Below are positions 40,829 through 51,249 of a stretch of 64,000 nucleotides of DNA, one piece after another; the first letter of the stretch is position 1, and each line of letters starts with the position of its first letter. Source of the stretch: an uncultured Bacteroidota bacterium (GTDB lineage: Bacteria > Bacteroidota > Bacteroidia > JABEUT01); the NCBI GenBank assembly GCA_903863935.1, contig CAIPDV010000113.1:43333-107332 (forward strand), in the 5' to 3' direction. The position numbers were made by a program, and so were the translations under genes. The notes beneath the pieces were generated by a model. That model searched no databases and was not told the DNA's origin. It was given only the letters and a program-made list of their open reading frames with translations.

Positions 40829-42595
40829 TTAAACCTCTTCCACCTCCGGGTTTAGTTCCAGTACGGTATTGTTATTCAGCAAGCGCACAATTTTATCATA
40901 CAGTTCATCCGGCTTGAATGGTTTCGGAACATATTCATTCATTCCAAGGGCTACGCACTTTTCATAATCCAATCGTAGTGCCGATGCTGTAATAGCTATA
41001 ATAGGCAGGTTAGATGCAGGAGGCAATAACGATGAACGAATGTATTTAGTAGCTTCTAATCCGTCCATTTCCGGCATTTGAATATCCATTAATACAAGAT
41101 CATAGGGTTTTACAGCAAGCATTTCAACAGCAATTTTGCCATTTTCTGCAAGGGAAACTGTAGCACCCCACCTTTCAAGCGTTTTGGTAACAACCCGTTG
41201 ATTGATCTTGTTGTCTTCGGCAACAAGTATTTTAACTCCATTCAGGTTTTTTAATTTCGCCGCACCATTGCCTGATTCGAGGTTAGTTGAAAAGTCTTCA
41301 TCATACTTTTTGAAGGTAAGCCTTACAGAGAATGTAGAGCCCATACCCGGTTTGCTTTCAGCAAAAATGGTTCCGTTCTGCATCTCCACCAGTTTCTTTG
41401 CAATGCCAAGCCCAAGGCCTGTTCCGCCATATTTACGGCTGGTGTCAATGCTGGCCTGGGTAAATGGTTCAAAAATGCTTATAAGTTTGCTCGAAATGAT
41501 TCCAATACCGGTGTCCTTCACTACGAACTCAAGGGTAATATTTCCGCCTTCTTCACCACGCAGATATACATTAAGGTTAACTTCCCCATGGTCGGTAAAC
41601 TTAACAGCATTACCAGTAAGGTTCCATAAAACCTGCGATAAACGTACCGGATCGCCAACAATTTTTTGAGGAATAGATTTTTCAATGTTGGTGTAATATT
41701 TTATATTCTTTTCCCTTGCCTTAACATCCATGGCAAGTGAAAGATTCCGGATAATATCGCGCACATTGAACGGAGTTTCCTCAAACACCATTTTTGATGC
41801 ATTAATTTTAGAGATGTCAAGGATATCATTAATAATGGTAAGCAACATACCTGCCGAATCACGTATTCCACGGGCATATTCCTTTTGTTCGTCTGAAAGC
41901 CTTGTTTGCGAAAGGAGGTAGGCCATTCCAATAACACCATTCATGGGTGTTCTTATCTCATGACTCATATTGGCCAGGAATTCTTCTTTTATTTTTGCTG
42001 CCTTTTCAGCTTGTTCTTTCGCTACTATTAACTGTGTTTCTAATTCCTTTTTCTCGCTAATATCGTTCAGTAATGAAAGGCTGCATTTTTTGCCGTATAA
42101 TTCAATAATAATATTTGAAAAAAGCATGTTAATAGGTTTCCCCAATTTGGTGAACATGATCTGTTCCCTATTCTTCAAAGAGCCTCTTTTTTTCAATTCG
42201 TTGATGATCCGTGCACGGCTTTCAGAAAGCACTATACCAAGGCTTGTAAGGGAGCGGCCGACAGCTTCCTGCCGCTGGTATCCGAACAGATCAAGAAATG
42301 CTTGGTTAGTATCAAGTATAATTCCGGAGTCAAGCTCGGCAATGCAAATACAGGTAGGGCTAAAATCAAAAAAGGTAAGGAACTTTTTATTGTTGTCAAT
42401 CAAAACCTTTGATTGGCCTGCCATTTTATTATAAATAATGGTGGAAATAACAAGGGTGAGTGCTATGGCTGCCCACAGCACATATTCATGTATTGTAGGG
42501 GTTTTATGTGTAGCCATAGTAAGTACCCAACTTACCAGCAGGATAATGGAGTTGAGTGCTAAAATTACAGACCACTTAGTAAATTTTCTTTCCAT
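40829..42595 (-). CDS. PAS-domain hybrid histidine kinase/response regulator (1 PAS)
   Basis: EEFLANMSHEIRTPMNGVIGM H-box, GGTGLGLGIAKKLVEMQ, C-terminal REC DLVLMDIQMPEMDGLEATKYIR. Confidence 0.93.
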   Translation of the reverse strand: MERKFTKWSVILALNSIILLVSWVLTMATHKTPTIHEYVLWAAIALTLVISTIIYNKMAGQSKVLIDNNKKFLTFFDFSPTCICIAELDSGIILDTNQAFLDLFGYQRQEAVGRSLTSLGIVLSESRARIINELKKRGSLKNREQIMFTKLGKPINMLFSNIIIELYGKKCSLSLLNDISEKKELETQLIVAKEQAEKAAKIKEEFLANMSHEIRTPMNGVIGMAYLLSQTRLSDEQKEYARGIRDSAGMLLTIINDILDISKINASKMVFEETPFNVRDIIRNLSLAMDVKAREKNIKYYTNIEKSIPQKIVGDPVRLSQVLWNLTGNAVKFTDHGEVNLNVYLRGEEGGNITLEFVVKDTGIGIISSKLISIFEPFTQASIDTSRKYGGTGLGLGIAKKLVEMQNGTIFAESKPGMGSTFSVRLTFKKYDEDFSTNLESGNGAAKLKNLNGVKILVAEDNKINQRVVTKTLERWGATVSLAENGKIAVEMLAVKPYDLVLMDIQMPEMDGLEATKYIRSSLLPPASNLPIIAITASALRLDYEKCVALGMNEYVPKPFKPDELYDKIVRLLNNNTVLELNPEVEEV

Positions 42596-42671
42596 TAACG
42601 AAACATGAGGTTAGAATTTAATTTCCTTGGGAGATCAATGACAAAACTTATTTTTCAGGGGGGCGTTACTG

Positions 42672-42679
42672 CAAATATA
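42672..42679 (-). promoter_or_regulatory. -7 element TATATTTG upstream of 1-PAS kinase
   Basis: CAAATATA on + strand. Confidence 0.35.
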
Positions 42680-42732
42680 TTATTTATTTTAATAATTCAA
42701 AGGAGGCATCCTGTTTCGCGAAAAAAGTTCTT

Positions 42733-45264
42733 TTATAAATTTTTATGCGTTTGTGAGGATTTGGCTTCTCCCTTGTGGCTGATATTAATTTTAGCGGTGG
42801 CTGATATCATTTTATAAAGATCCTCAGGTTTAAATGGTTTCGATATATAATCGTCCATTCCAAGTTCGCGGCATTTTTCTTTATCAAGGCTGATAACGGA
42901 GGCGGTCATGGCTACAATAGGTACTTTGGATGCAGGCGAAGGCAGGAAATTACGTATTTGCCTGGTTGCTTCAAATCCATCCATTTCAGGCATTTGAACA
43001 TCCATAAGTACAAGATCGTAAGGGTTGGTTGCTACCATTTCCACGGCTTGCCGGCCATTTTCTGCAACATCAACAGTTATACCCCATTTACTCATGGTTT
43101 TAACTCCCACACGTTGGCTGATGCGGTTATCTTCGGTAAGAAGTATTCTCAATCCATTAAGGTCGCGGCCATTCGTAATATCTTTTTCAGGCACCGGTAT
43201 GTGTTGTTTTGCTCCCGGGAAATATTTTTTATACCCTATGCGGAATGAGAAAACCGAGCCTTTACCCAATTCACTTTCAGCATGAATAGTACCTCCCTGC
43301 ATTTCAACAAGCCTTTTTGATATGCTCAAGCCAAGTCCGGTGCCACCATATTTGCGGGTAGTATCAGGCGAAGCCTGAACAAATGGATCGAACAAGGTGC
43401 TTATTTTATCGGTATCAATTCCAATTCCGGTGTCTTTAATTATAAATTCCAAAAAGATATTTTCAGAATCTTCTTTTTGCTTATTGATACTGATATTAAC
43501 CTCACCTTCTTCCGTAAATTTAACAGCGTTGCCCGCCAAATTTAAAAGTATCTGGAATAGCCTTACAGGGTCGCCCATCACCTTTTGTGGGATACTCAAA
43601 TCAATATGAGTATGGAATTTTACGCTCTTTTCTTTCGCTTTTAATTCCATTGACATGTTCAGATTTCTTAACACATCGTAAATGCTGAATGGGGTATTTT
43701 CAATGGCCATTTGGCCGGCATTTATTTTGGAAATATCCAATATGTCATTAATGATAGTTAGCAAAATTTCCGATGAATCCTTTATCCAGCTAGCATATTC
43801 TTTTTGTTCATCATTCAATTGTGTTTGAGCAAGCAGATTCACCATGCCAATAATACCATTCATGGGTGTTCTTATTTCATGGCTCATATTGGCAAGGAAT
43901 CGTTCCTCGGAGCGGACAGCCTGCTGCGCTTTTTCAGTTGCTGCAATTAATTGATTTTCTAATTCCTTACGTTCGCTAATATCGTTTACAATATCAAGGC
44001 TGCATTTGCGTCCGCCAATATCAAGTACAATACTGGAATAAAGCGTGGTAATCAGTTTTCCGCTTTTGGTACGTACAATTTGTTCCCTGTTTCGTATAAT
44101 GCCCGATTCAACAAGTTCATTTTTAATGGAGGCTCTTAATCCGGGCGGAAGAATTCCCAATTCCGAGGCGGAATGTCCCAGCATTTCTTCCCTGGAATAT
44201 CCACATATTTCAAGAAACGATTGGTTTACTTCCAATATTTTTCCATTCTCAAGGTCAAACAGTCCGATACCACCCGGATTATAATCGAAGATTGTTTGAA
44301 GCTTTGTTTTGTTTTCAAATAAATCAGACTCAATTTTTTTGTTTTCAGTAATATCATTCAGCAAGGTAAGGCTATACTTATTTCCATTCAGGTCAATAAT
44401 AATATCGGAAAGCAAAACTGTTATTTGTTTCCCTTCCTTTGAATAGGTTGCCTGTTCCCAGTTGCGTAATGAACCTTGTTTGGTAAGTTCTGAAATATAT
44501 TTTTTTCTGTCTTCAGGCCTTATTATTCCAAGCTCCATAGTTGTCCGGCCAACCAATTCATCTTTTTTATACCCATAGGTTTCGCGGAAGGACTGGTTCG
44601 CATCAAAAATTTTTCCCGATTCCAGTTCAACAATGGAAATTGCGGTTGGGCTGGAATCAAAAATTGTCTGGAACTTTTGCATGTTCTCCATCAATGCATT
44701 GTCAAGGTCCTTATGCGCACTTGCACTGTTCAATAAAACAATTCCACATTCCCTGCCTCCCAGAGTTATTAATTTATAGGATAATACACAGGTAAAATGT
44801 TCGCCAGATTTGGTTTTAAACCGGAGTACTTTGTTTTTTACAAAACCATATTGCTGCACTTCTGCAATCAGTTGTTTCCTTTCTTTTGGTTCAATAATGC
44901 CAAGGCCAATGGATGAGTTTCCAATTACTTCCTGGCGGGTGTATCCAAACATATCAAGGTAACCCTGATTTACATCAAAAATCTTTCCGGAAGTAAGCTC
45001 CAGAATGCAAATTCCAACCGGTGTATTTTCAAAAATTGTGGAAAGTTTATCGTTCGTTTCGTCATAAGCGTTTACTTTTTCAACCAATTTACGATATACG
45101 AAAAAGGCAGCAGCAATTGATAATACGGCAAGTACCAAAGTACATATTCTGAGCGGGAGGATACCGGTAGAAGGTGGTGAAAATACAAGCGTAGTGGCGC
45201 AAATAACAAACACTGAAAAAATTGCAAGTAAGATGTTTGTCCAGCGCGAAAACTTTATCTTCAT
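42733..45264 (-). CDS. PAS-domain hybrid histidine kinase/response regulator (3 PAS)
   Basis: Three PAS-like units each with (S/N)GKI(F/L)(D/E)(V/A)NQ...GY; ERFLANMSHEIRTPMNGIIGM, GGTGLGLSISKRLVEMQ, DLVLMDVQMPEMDGFEATRQIR. Confidence 0.93.
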   Translation of the reverse strand: MKIKFSRWTNILLAIFSVFVICATTLVFSPPSTGILPLRICTLVLAVLSIAAAFFVYRKLVEKVNAYDETNDKLSTIFENTPVGICILELTSGKIFDVNQGYLDMFGYTRQEVIGNSSIGLGIIEPKERKQLIAEVQQYGFVKNKVLRFKTKSGEHFTCVLSYKLITLGGRECGIVLLNSASAHKDLDNALMENMQKFQTIFDSSPTAISIVELESGKIFDANQSFRETYGYKKDELVGRTTMELGIIRPEDRKKYISELTKQGSLRNWEQATYSKEGKQITVLLSDIIIDLNGNKYSLTLLNDITENKKIESDLFENKTKLQTIFDYNPGGIGLFDLENGKILEVNQSFLEICGYSREEMLGHSASELGILPPGLRASIKNELVESGIIRNREQIVRTKSGKLITTLYSSIVLDIGGRKCSLDIVNDISERKELENQLIAATEKAQQAVRSEERFLANMSHEIRTPMNGIIGMVNLLAQTQLNDEQKEYASWIKDSSEILLTIINDILDISKINAGQMAIENTPFSIYDVLRNLNMSMELKAKEKSVKFHTHIDLSIPQKVMGDPVRLFQILLNLAGNAVKFTEEGEVNISINKQKEDSENIFLEFIIKDTGIGIDTDKISTLFDPFVQASPDTTRKYGGTGLGLSISKRLVEMQGGTIHAESELGKGSVFSFRIGYKKYFPGAKQHIPVPEKDITNGRDLNGLRILLTEDNRISQRVGVKTMSKWGITVDVAENGRQAVEMVATNPYDLVLMDVQMPEMDGFEATRQIRNFLPSPASKVPIVAMTASVISLDKEKCRELGMDDYISKPFKPEDLYKMISATAKINISHKGEAKSSQTHKNL

Positions 45265-45305
45265 AGAAAAATGCTACGAAAGGGGAACGAATAATTGCTC
45301 GTATG

Positions 45306-45313
45306 CAAAGATA
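45306..45313 (-). promoter_or_regulatory. -7 element TATCTTTG upstream of 3-PAS kinase
   Basis: CAAAGATA on + strand. Confidence 0.4.
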
Positions 45314-45591
45314 TACCAAATTTCTTTGAAATAAGGGACAAGACTAGGGTGGTTTTAATAAATTACCAAATAACCAGTAGGTTGCCTGTAATGGTAATTG
45401 AAAGGTCTTGTTTTATAATCATTTAGCAATTTGCTGGGAAAATTCAATATTATTAATGCAATTTTTTTTAAAAATAGTATATTTGCAAGGTATTAATCCA
45501 TGCTTGTTTTTGTAAGATTAATACAATCAATACGATAGCTTGTCCCTTGGGCTATCATTTAGATGTGGTGTAGTATGAACAATGATTTAAA

Positions 45592-45714
45592 ATGGGACGC
45601 AAATACATGATTCAGCATTCTCTTTCAAGAAGGCCCAGGATTCCATGGGTTTATATTATAATTCCCTTATTAGGTATAATAATTATTGGGCTGGTAATTT
45701 TGATTAATGTATGA
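45592..45714 (+). CDS. Candidate 40-aa single-TM small protein (not in ORF track)
   Basis: Hand translation MGRKYMIQHSLSRRPRIPWVYIIIPLLGIIIIGLVILINV*, basic N-terminus plus one hydrophobic helix. Confidence 0.35.
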   Translation: MGRKYMIQHSLSRRPRIPWVYIIIPLLGIIIIGLVILINV

Positions 45715-45736
45715 TAAAGGTTTCGGCTTACCAAAT

Positions 45737-46837
45737 CTATACACAAAGTAACCGTATATTATAGAGATACAATACAAATGCCAATACCCCGATTAGCAGA
45801 TTTATTAATCGAAGCGGTGGTGTAAGTATCATTATTAAACGAAATGGTATAAAACCTGAAACAGTAATCAGGAATATCAACCTGCCAAATGAAATACTGG
45901 CATAAGCATTTTTATCGGAGCTGAGAAGCAATCGCATCCCAATTTCATTCCATAGTATAAGCACAGTAACAATAAATAATGGAAACAGGTATTGTGCAAA
46001 CCGTGTGAGGATTTTATAAATACCCATTTTTTTCAGCAACGATAAAAGAGCATAATAGATTCCAAACACAATTACAGCTGCAACACAGGCTCCAATATAA
46101 ATTGGTAATATAAGCCAGCTATGCTTTTGGGTGTAATCGGCATTTGCCCACCAAATCATAAATCCAATAGCAAGTACCACAATCATCATTACCGATGTAA
46201 CCGACGGGTCATTAATATCACTTCCATCTTTTTCCGGTTGTTCACAATCTGCCTCTCCGGCCATAAAGCCGGGGATACACATCATTGGACCCAGAACAAG
46301 AAGAAACATGGCGAACATGGCAAAATTCTCGGTTATTTTATCTGTTTTGTGTAAATCATCCCATGGAACACTCATGGCTAAAACCATTAAATAGACCAGT
46401 GAAGCCAATACAATTGCAATAAAAAACCATTTGACAATTTTATTGACTATCTTTTTATAGTATTTGTTCCAATGCGCATAAAGGTAGCCCAGATACCAGG
46501 GCAAGGTTAATGCTACAACTGCATATAACCCAATAAGCTGCCAGGGTTTTATAATGGTAAGAATGTTATTTTCCTTGAAAAAGAATTGCGAAAAATAGAA
46601 TGCAAAGGCAATAATACCCGCGTCGGCCAGTAATTCACTGTAACTTATTTTCCAAAAATACCTGGAATCGTAAGGGTTCTTTTTCTCGGCAGGGGTAGCG
46701 GTGGAAGACTCCTTAGCCGATGGTTTTATATACGGGGGTTTAACTCGCATCAACCCCAAAAATAGGAAATTAAAGCAAGTAGAAACGTTGATGTATAATA
46801 ACTGATTTACTAGTTTCTGATAGTTGGGGATTTTCAA
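45737..46837 (-). CDS. Hypothetical polytopic membrane protein
   Basis: 366 aa with about 8 hydrophobic segments. Confidence 0.6.
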   Translation of the reverse strand: MKIPNYQKLVNQLLYINVSTCFNFLFLGLMRVKPPYIKPSAKESSTATPAEKKNPYDSRYFWKISYSELLADAGIIAFAFYFSQFFFKENNILTIIKPWQLIGLYAVVALTLPWYLGYLYAHWNKYYKKIVNKIVKWFFIAIVLASLVYLMVLAMSVPWDDLHKTDKITENFAMFAMFLLVLGPMMCIPGFMAGEADCEQPEKDGSDINDPSVTSVMMIVVLAIGFMIWWANADYTQKHSWLILPIYIGACVAAVIVFGIYYALLSLLKKMGIYKILTRFAQYLFPLFIVTVLILWNEIGMRLLLSSDKNAYASISFGRLIFLITVSGFIPFRLIMILTPPLRLINLLIGVLAFVLYLYNIRLLCV

Positions 46838-46878
46838 ACCTTACCCCGTATGTCTCGTTTGTTTTGTGAAAATTTCCC

Positions 46879-46886
46879 TACGTTTG
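46879..46886 (+). promoter_or_regulatory. -7 element TACGTTTG upstream of 3-hydroxyacyl-CoA dehydrogenase gene
   Basis: TAnnTTTG 15 nt before ATG at 46902. Confidence 0.45.
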
Positions 46887-46901
46887 CAAAAAAATATGAT
46901 T

Positions 46902-47792
46902 ATGAAAAATATTGCAGTTATAGGTTCAGGAACTATGGGTAATGGTATAGCACACGTGTTTGCACAATGCGGATATAAAGTATCATTAATAGATATTTCG
47001 GCCGATGCATTAAATAAAGCCGTTGCCACAATTTCTAAAAACTTAGACAGGCAAGTTGCAAAAGGTGTTCTGAAAGAAGAAGATAAAAACAATACCATTA
47101 AAAATATTACCACCTTCACAAAAATGGAAGAGGGTGTAAAAGGTTGTGAGCTTGTAATTGAAGCGGCAACTGAAAATCCTGATATTAAATTCAAACTTTT
47201 TCGTGATTTAGATGCCATGTGCCCTGAAGGTGTTATTCTGGCAAGTAATACGTCTTCAATTTCATTAACTAAAATTGGTGCAAATACCAAACGTTCTGAT
47301 AAAGTAATTGGGATGCATTTTATGAATCCTGTTCCGGTAATGAAGTTAGTGGAAGTTATAAGGGGGTACAACACTTCTGACGAGGTGACAAAGACTATAA
47401 TGGAATTATCCCGTAATCTGGGAAAAACTCCTGTGGAAGTGAATGACTACCCTGGTTTTGTTGCTAACCGCATACTTATGCCAATGATAAATGAAGCTAT
47501 TTACACATTGTTCGAAGGAGTGGGTGGAGTAGAGGAGATAGACACAGTAATGAAACTTGGTATGGCTCACCCTATGGGGCCGCTCCAATTAGCAGATTTT
47601 ATTGGGTTGGATGTATGTTTGTATATTATGCGGGTGCTTCACGATGGATTGGGGAATCCAAAATACGCACCATGTCCGCTTCTTGTAAATATGGTTACAG
47701 CAGGGGATTTAGGTGTAAAATCAGGAACCGGATTTTATAAATACACTCCCGGTAGCAAGGATGTAGTTCTTGCTCCACGATTTAAAAAGTAA
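46902..47792 (+). CDS. 3-hydroxyacyl-CoA (3-hydroxybutyryl-CoA) dehydrogenase
   Basis: MKNIAVIGSGTMGNGIAHVFAQCGYKVSLIDI, NTSSISLTKIG, GMHFMNPVPVMKLVEVIRG, YPGFVANRILMPMINEAI. Confidence 0.93.
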   Translation: MKNIAVIGSGTMGNGIAHVFAQCGYKVSLIDISADALNKAVATISKNLDRQVAKGVLKEEDKNNTIKNITTFTKMEEGVKGCELVIEAATENPDIKFKLFRDLDAMCPEGVILASNTSSISLTKIGANTKRSDKVIGMHFMNPVPVMKLVEVIRGYNTSDEVTKTIMELSRNLGKTPVEVNDYPGFVANRILMPMINEAIYTLFEGVGGVEEIDTVMKLGMAHPMGPLQLADFIGLDVCLYIMRVLHDGLGNPKYAPCPLLVNMVTAGDLGVKSGTGFYKYTPGSKDVVLAPRFKK

Positions 47793-47796
47793 GTAC

Positions 47797-48306
47797 TTAG
47801 ATTTCTTTTTTTAATTCTTTCTTCCCTTCCCTCAGAATAAAGGAAAAGTACCCTATGTAATAGGTGCAAAAGGTAAATAATACAGAACCCGTTAAAGGGT
47901 CCCTCAGTATTTTTGTTTTTTCATGGATTTCCTCGTTGCTTTGATTCGGTTGCAACATATCCTTGAGCACAAAAGCCCGATAAGCAATACGTGCAAGGAA
48001 TAAACCCATAACAGTCAGTTCAACCCAAACGTGAGTTTTAAAATAAACTCCATCTTCTCTTTTCTCAAATTGAGCTTGATTTGTTGCTATATAAGCAAGA
48101 ACTAATCCGGCAATTATGCCTACCCCATTATAAAATATGGTTTCCGGGTACATAATACTTGCCGATAGAATTAATAGCATGATAATCGCAAAAGAAACCA
48201 TGCGTATAATTAGGGTGGTTTGATTGAATTTTTGAAAACCAATACTTTTTTTCACCCTTCGAGCAATGATCAATAAAACCAATATAATGCCAATAATTGC
48301 CTGCAT
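47797..48306 (-). CDS. Hypothetical membrane protein
   Basis: 169 aa with four hydrophobic segments. Confidence 0.55.
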   Translation of the reverse strand: MQAIIGIILVLLIIARRVKKSIGFQKFNQTTLIIRMVSFAIIMLLILSASIMYPETIFYNGVGIIAGLVLAYIATNQAQFEKREDGVYFKTHVWVELTVMGLFLARIAYRAFVLKDMLQPNQSNEEIHEKTKILRDPLTGSVLFTFCTYYIGYFSFILREGKKELKKEI

Positions 48307-48396
48307 AAAGTCATTTTTTTGCCAAAATAAACAATTAATTATATCGATCAGAGTTAATATGTAACAAGAGTGTCACCGATAAAGCCTAAGATTTAT

Positions 48397-48404
48397 TATA
48401 TTTG
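48397..48404 (+). promoter_or_regulatory. -7 element TATATTTG upstream of PKD/T9SS-B gene
   Basis: TAnnTTTG 39 nt before ATG. Confidence 0.4.
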
Positions 48405-48443
48405 GATTATAAATGCAGTTGAACTAAATCATCCCATCGTAAT

Positions 48444-51239
48444 ATGCATAACAAAAAACTACCTGTTTTAGTTTTCTTTATTTCTCTGTTATTATTTATT
48501 ATTAGTGGAACAACTGTGTTTTCCCAAACCACCAAATTCAATCATAATTCGGAAGATATATACCTGCACTGGTTTTCGGCAATGGATAAATTTCAAGTTT
48601 CCGAAGGGATTAATAATGAAGATATAAAAGTATTTACATCCTTTTCTGAAAGCAGTATCGATTCTGTGCGTGGAGTATTTTTACAGGATATTGGTAATGG
48701 TAAAATAAGCCTTGATAATGCAATAAGTTATGAAGATATTTTGGTTGGAAAACTAAAAGTGATCTATAAAAAATTCGAAGCGGTTAAAAAACGTTATCCA
48801 TCTTCGGTTGAAGAATACAGAAATCCTAGTAAAGTGCTTACACAAACCTGCGATTCTGCTTGTAATAATATAGATTTTGAAAGTGGAAATCTTTCCGGCT
48901 GGTATGCTTATTATGGTGTAAATGTATCTTCAACAACAGCTTTTTTAACAGGCCTAATTACAGGTGGTTCGGCAGGTGCGGTTACTCATGCTGCTAACGA
49001 CACACTTACCAGTACACCCAGTTATTATAATGCAGGTAGTGTGGGGAAAAATCCAAGGCCCGACTATCAGGTAAATATAACAAGTGGCAGCCGAGGTGAT
49101 GCACTTGTGCCTTCAATTCCGGTGGTATCACCTTTTGGTGGAAAATATTCAGTAATGCTGGGTGATAGTACACAAGTTAATTATGGAGTATCAATTCTTT
49201 CTCAAACATTTTTAGTTGGTCCGTCAAACGCTAACTTCACCTACCAATATGCTGTTTTTTTAGCAAATCCCAAACATAATTACTTTCAGCAGCCTGCGTT
49301 TAAAGTGGCAGTTTTGGATGGGAAAGATACGATTCCTTATTGCGGAGAATATACTGTTGTTTCGGGGCGTGGCACTCAAAAGTTTGATAGTATAGAATAT
49401 CATGACACCTATCCGTTAGGTGATACAGCCACATTTTGGGTGTATTACAAAAATTGGACCATGGTGAATGTGCCATTATTGCATTATGTTGGAAAATGCA
49501 TTACTGTAGTGTTCCAAATATCAGATTGTGGCTTGGGCGGACACTTCGGGTATGCTTATATTGATGCTTCCTGCTCTCCGCTGGAAATTACAAGTTCTTC
49601 CCAAAATTTTTGCGGGCAGGACAGTATTACTCTTCGCGGCCCTAATGGAGAAGGCCAATATTCCTGGACTGGCCCCAATGGTGGAATAATGACGAATGAT
49701 ACATTGCAGCAAATAAGTGTTGACAGTGCGGGTACATATACGCTTGTTGTAACTCCTTTTACAGGCGCAGCTTGTAAGGATACACTTACTGTAAAAATTG
49801 GCAAGGTCTCTGGTCCTCCACCTCACCCTAATTTTAAAGCAGACACGGGTTGTGCAGGTTTATCTACATTATTTACCAATACTTCAAAACCTATAATTGG
49901 AGCCCAGTTTTATTGGGATTTTTATAACAATGGAACGTATGAAGATTCATCTGTAAACGCTACATGGACTTATAACCAGCCGGGCATTTATTGGGTTAAA
50001 TTGCATGAAGTTCATAATGGATGTGGTATGGATACTATTATTCGGGTAGTAATAGACACTACGGTTGCAAGTTCATTTATTGCAGATACGGTTTGTGTTG
50101 GCGATACTACTCGGTTTACTAACAATTCTGCCGGAGCTTCGGCCTATTACTGGAATTTTGGAGACCCTCCGTCCGGTGGAAATAATACGTCTACAGTAAC
50201 AAACCCTTCGCACTATTATTCCTCTTCCGGTACTTACGCTGTTTCTATGATTGGAACACATACGGGTTGGTGTAATGACACAACAAAACGGAATGTAGTG
50301 GTTCTTGCAAAACCCGTCCCAATGATTTCAGGTGCAGATAGCCTGTGTTCCGGTGGTGCTGAATTATTAGTTGTTAGTGGCGGCGTATCGTATATCTGGA
50401 GTACAGGTGCAACAACTTCAACAATCAGTGTTTCTCCAACTGTTCCTACTACATATACTGTTCAGGTCTCAAATGGGAAATGTACTGCTGATACTTCATT
50501 TACTATTTATATAAAACCTACCCTCGATGGCACGCTTACGGGAAATAATGTTTGCCTTGGAGATACTATTTACCTGAGCGCAACCGGTGGTGGAAATTAT
50601 TTATGGAGTAATGGTGCAACCACAAGTTCTATAAAAGTGGTTGCCAGTTCAGCAAACGACACATCCTATTCTGTGCTTATTACCAATGGTGGCAGTTGTG
50701 TTGTAATACATAAAAACATTACTATTTATCCTTTACCTTCAGGATATATTTGCTGTGATACCACCATATATTCAGGATCTTCAATTACTTTATATGGTTC
50801 TGACGGATCAAAATATTTTTGGTCGCCATCTACAGGGTTAAGTTGCGATACTTGTATTGACCCTACCGTTAACCCTTCATCTACTACTACCTATACTTTA
50901 GTAACAACCAGTTCCAATGGATGCTCAACTGAATCTAGCATAACCGTTAATGTAGAAATTCCATGCAAAGACTTTTTTGTTCCAAACGTCTTTTCACCAA
51001 ATGGAGATGCCAAAAACGATACTTATCTTATTAAGGTTGAGTTTATGACCCAGTATGAGATATGGATATATAATCGCTGGGGCAAACTGGTATTTCATTC
51101 CCAAAATCCGGATAACCCATGGGATGGAAATATTGATGGTTCACCGGCAAGCCAGGGAACTTACTATTACTTTGTTAAGTCCACTTGCTTAACTGGTAAT
51201 AGTTTTGAAAAGCATGGGTTCCTTTCGTTGATAAGGTAA
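48444..51239 (+). CDS. PKD-domain T9SS type B sorted (gliding-motility-associated C-terminal) secreted protein
   Basis: YWDFYNNGTYEDSSVNATWTYNQPGIYWVKL, YWNFGDPPSGG...YSSSGTYAVSMIG PKD-like; C-terminal FFVPNVFSPNGDAKNDTYLI...EIWIYNRWGKLVFHS...GTYYYFVK. Confidence 0.88.
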   Translation: MHNKKLPVLVFFISLLLFIISGTTVFSQTTKFNHNSEDIYLHWFSAMDKFQVSEGINNEDIKVFTSFSESSIDSVRGVFLQDIGNGKISLDNAISYEDILVGKLKVIYKKFEAVKKRYPSSVEEYRNPSKVLTQTCDSACNNIDFESGNLSGWYAYYGVNVSSTTAFLTGLITGGSAGAVTHAANDTLTSTPSYYNAGSVGKNPRPDYQVNITSGSRGDALVPSIPVVSPFGGKYSVMLGDSTQVNYGVSILSQTFLVGPSNANFTYQYAVFLANPKHNYFQQPAFKVAVLDGKDTIPYCGEYTVVSGRGTQKFDSIEYHDTYPLGDTATFWVYYKNWTMVNVPLLHYVGKCITVVFQISDCGLGGHFGYAYIDASCSPLEITSSSQNFCGQDSITLRGPNGEGQYSWTGPNGGIMTNDTLQQISVDSAGTYTLVVTPFTGAACKDTLTVKIGKVSGPPPHPNFKADTGCAGLSTLFTNTSKPIIGAQFYWDFYNNGTYEDSSVNATWTYNQPGIYWVKLHEVHNGCGMDTIIRVVIDTTVASSFIADTVCVGDTTRFTNNSAGASAYYWNFGDPPSGGNNTSTVTNPSHYYSSSGTYAVSMIGTHTGWCNDTTKRNVVVLAKPVPMISGADSLCSGGAELLVVSGGVSYIWSTGATTSTISVSPTVPTTYTVQVSNGKCTADTSFTIYIKPTLDGTLTGNNVCLGDTIYLSATGGGNYLWSNGATTSSIKVVASSANDTSYSVLITNGGSCVVIHKNITIYPLPSGYICCDTTIYSGSSITLYGSDGSKYFWSPSTGLSCDTCIDPTVNPSSTTTYTLVTTSSNGCSTESSITVNVEIPCKDFFVPNVFSPNGDAKNDTYLIKVEFMTQYEIWIYNRWGKLVFHSQNPDNPWDGNIDGSPASQGTYYYFVKSTCLTGNSFEKHGFLSLIR

Positions 51240-51249
51240 AGCTTTTAAA

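Noticed and set aside
41202-41669. ORF 155 aa on + strand, and the similar 41970..42434
   Set aside because: Antisense to histidine kinase catalytic domains.
46841-47374. ORF 177 aa on - strand
   Set aside because: Antisense to the 3-hydroxyacyl-CoA dehydrogenase, which has clear motifs.
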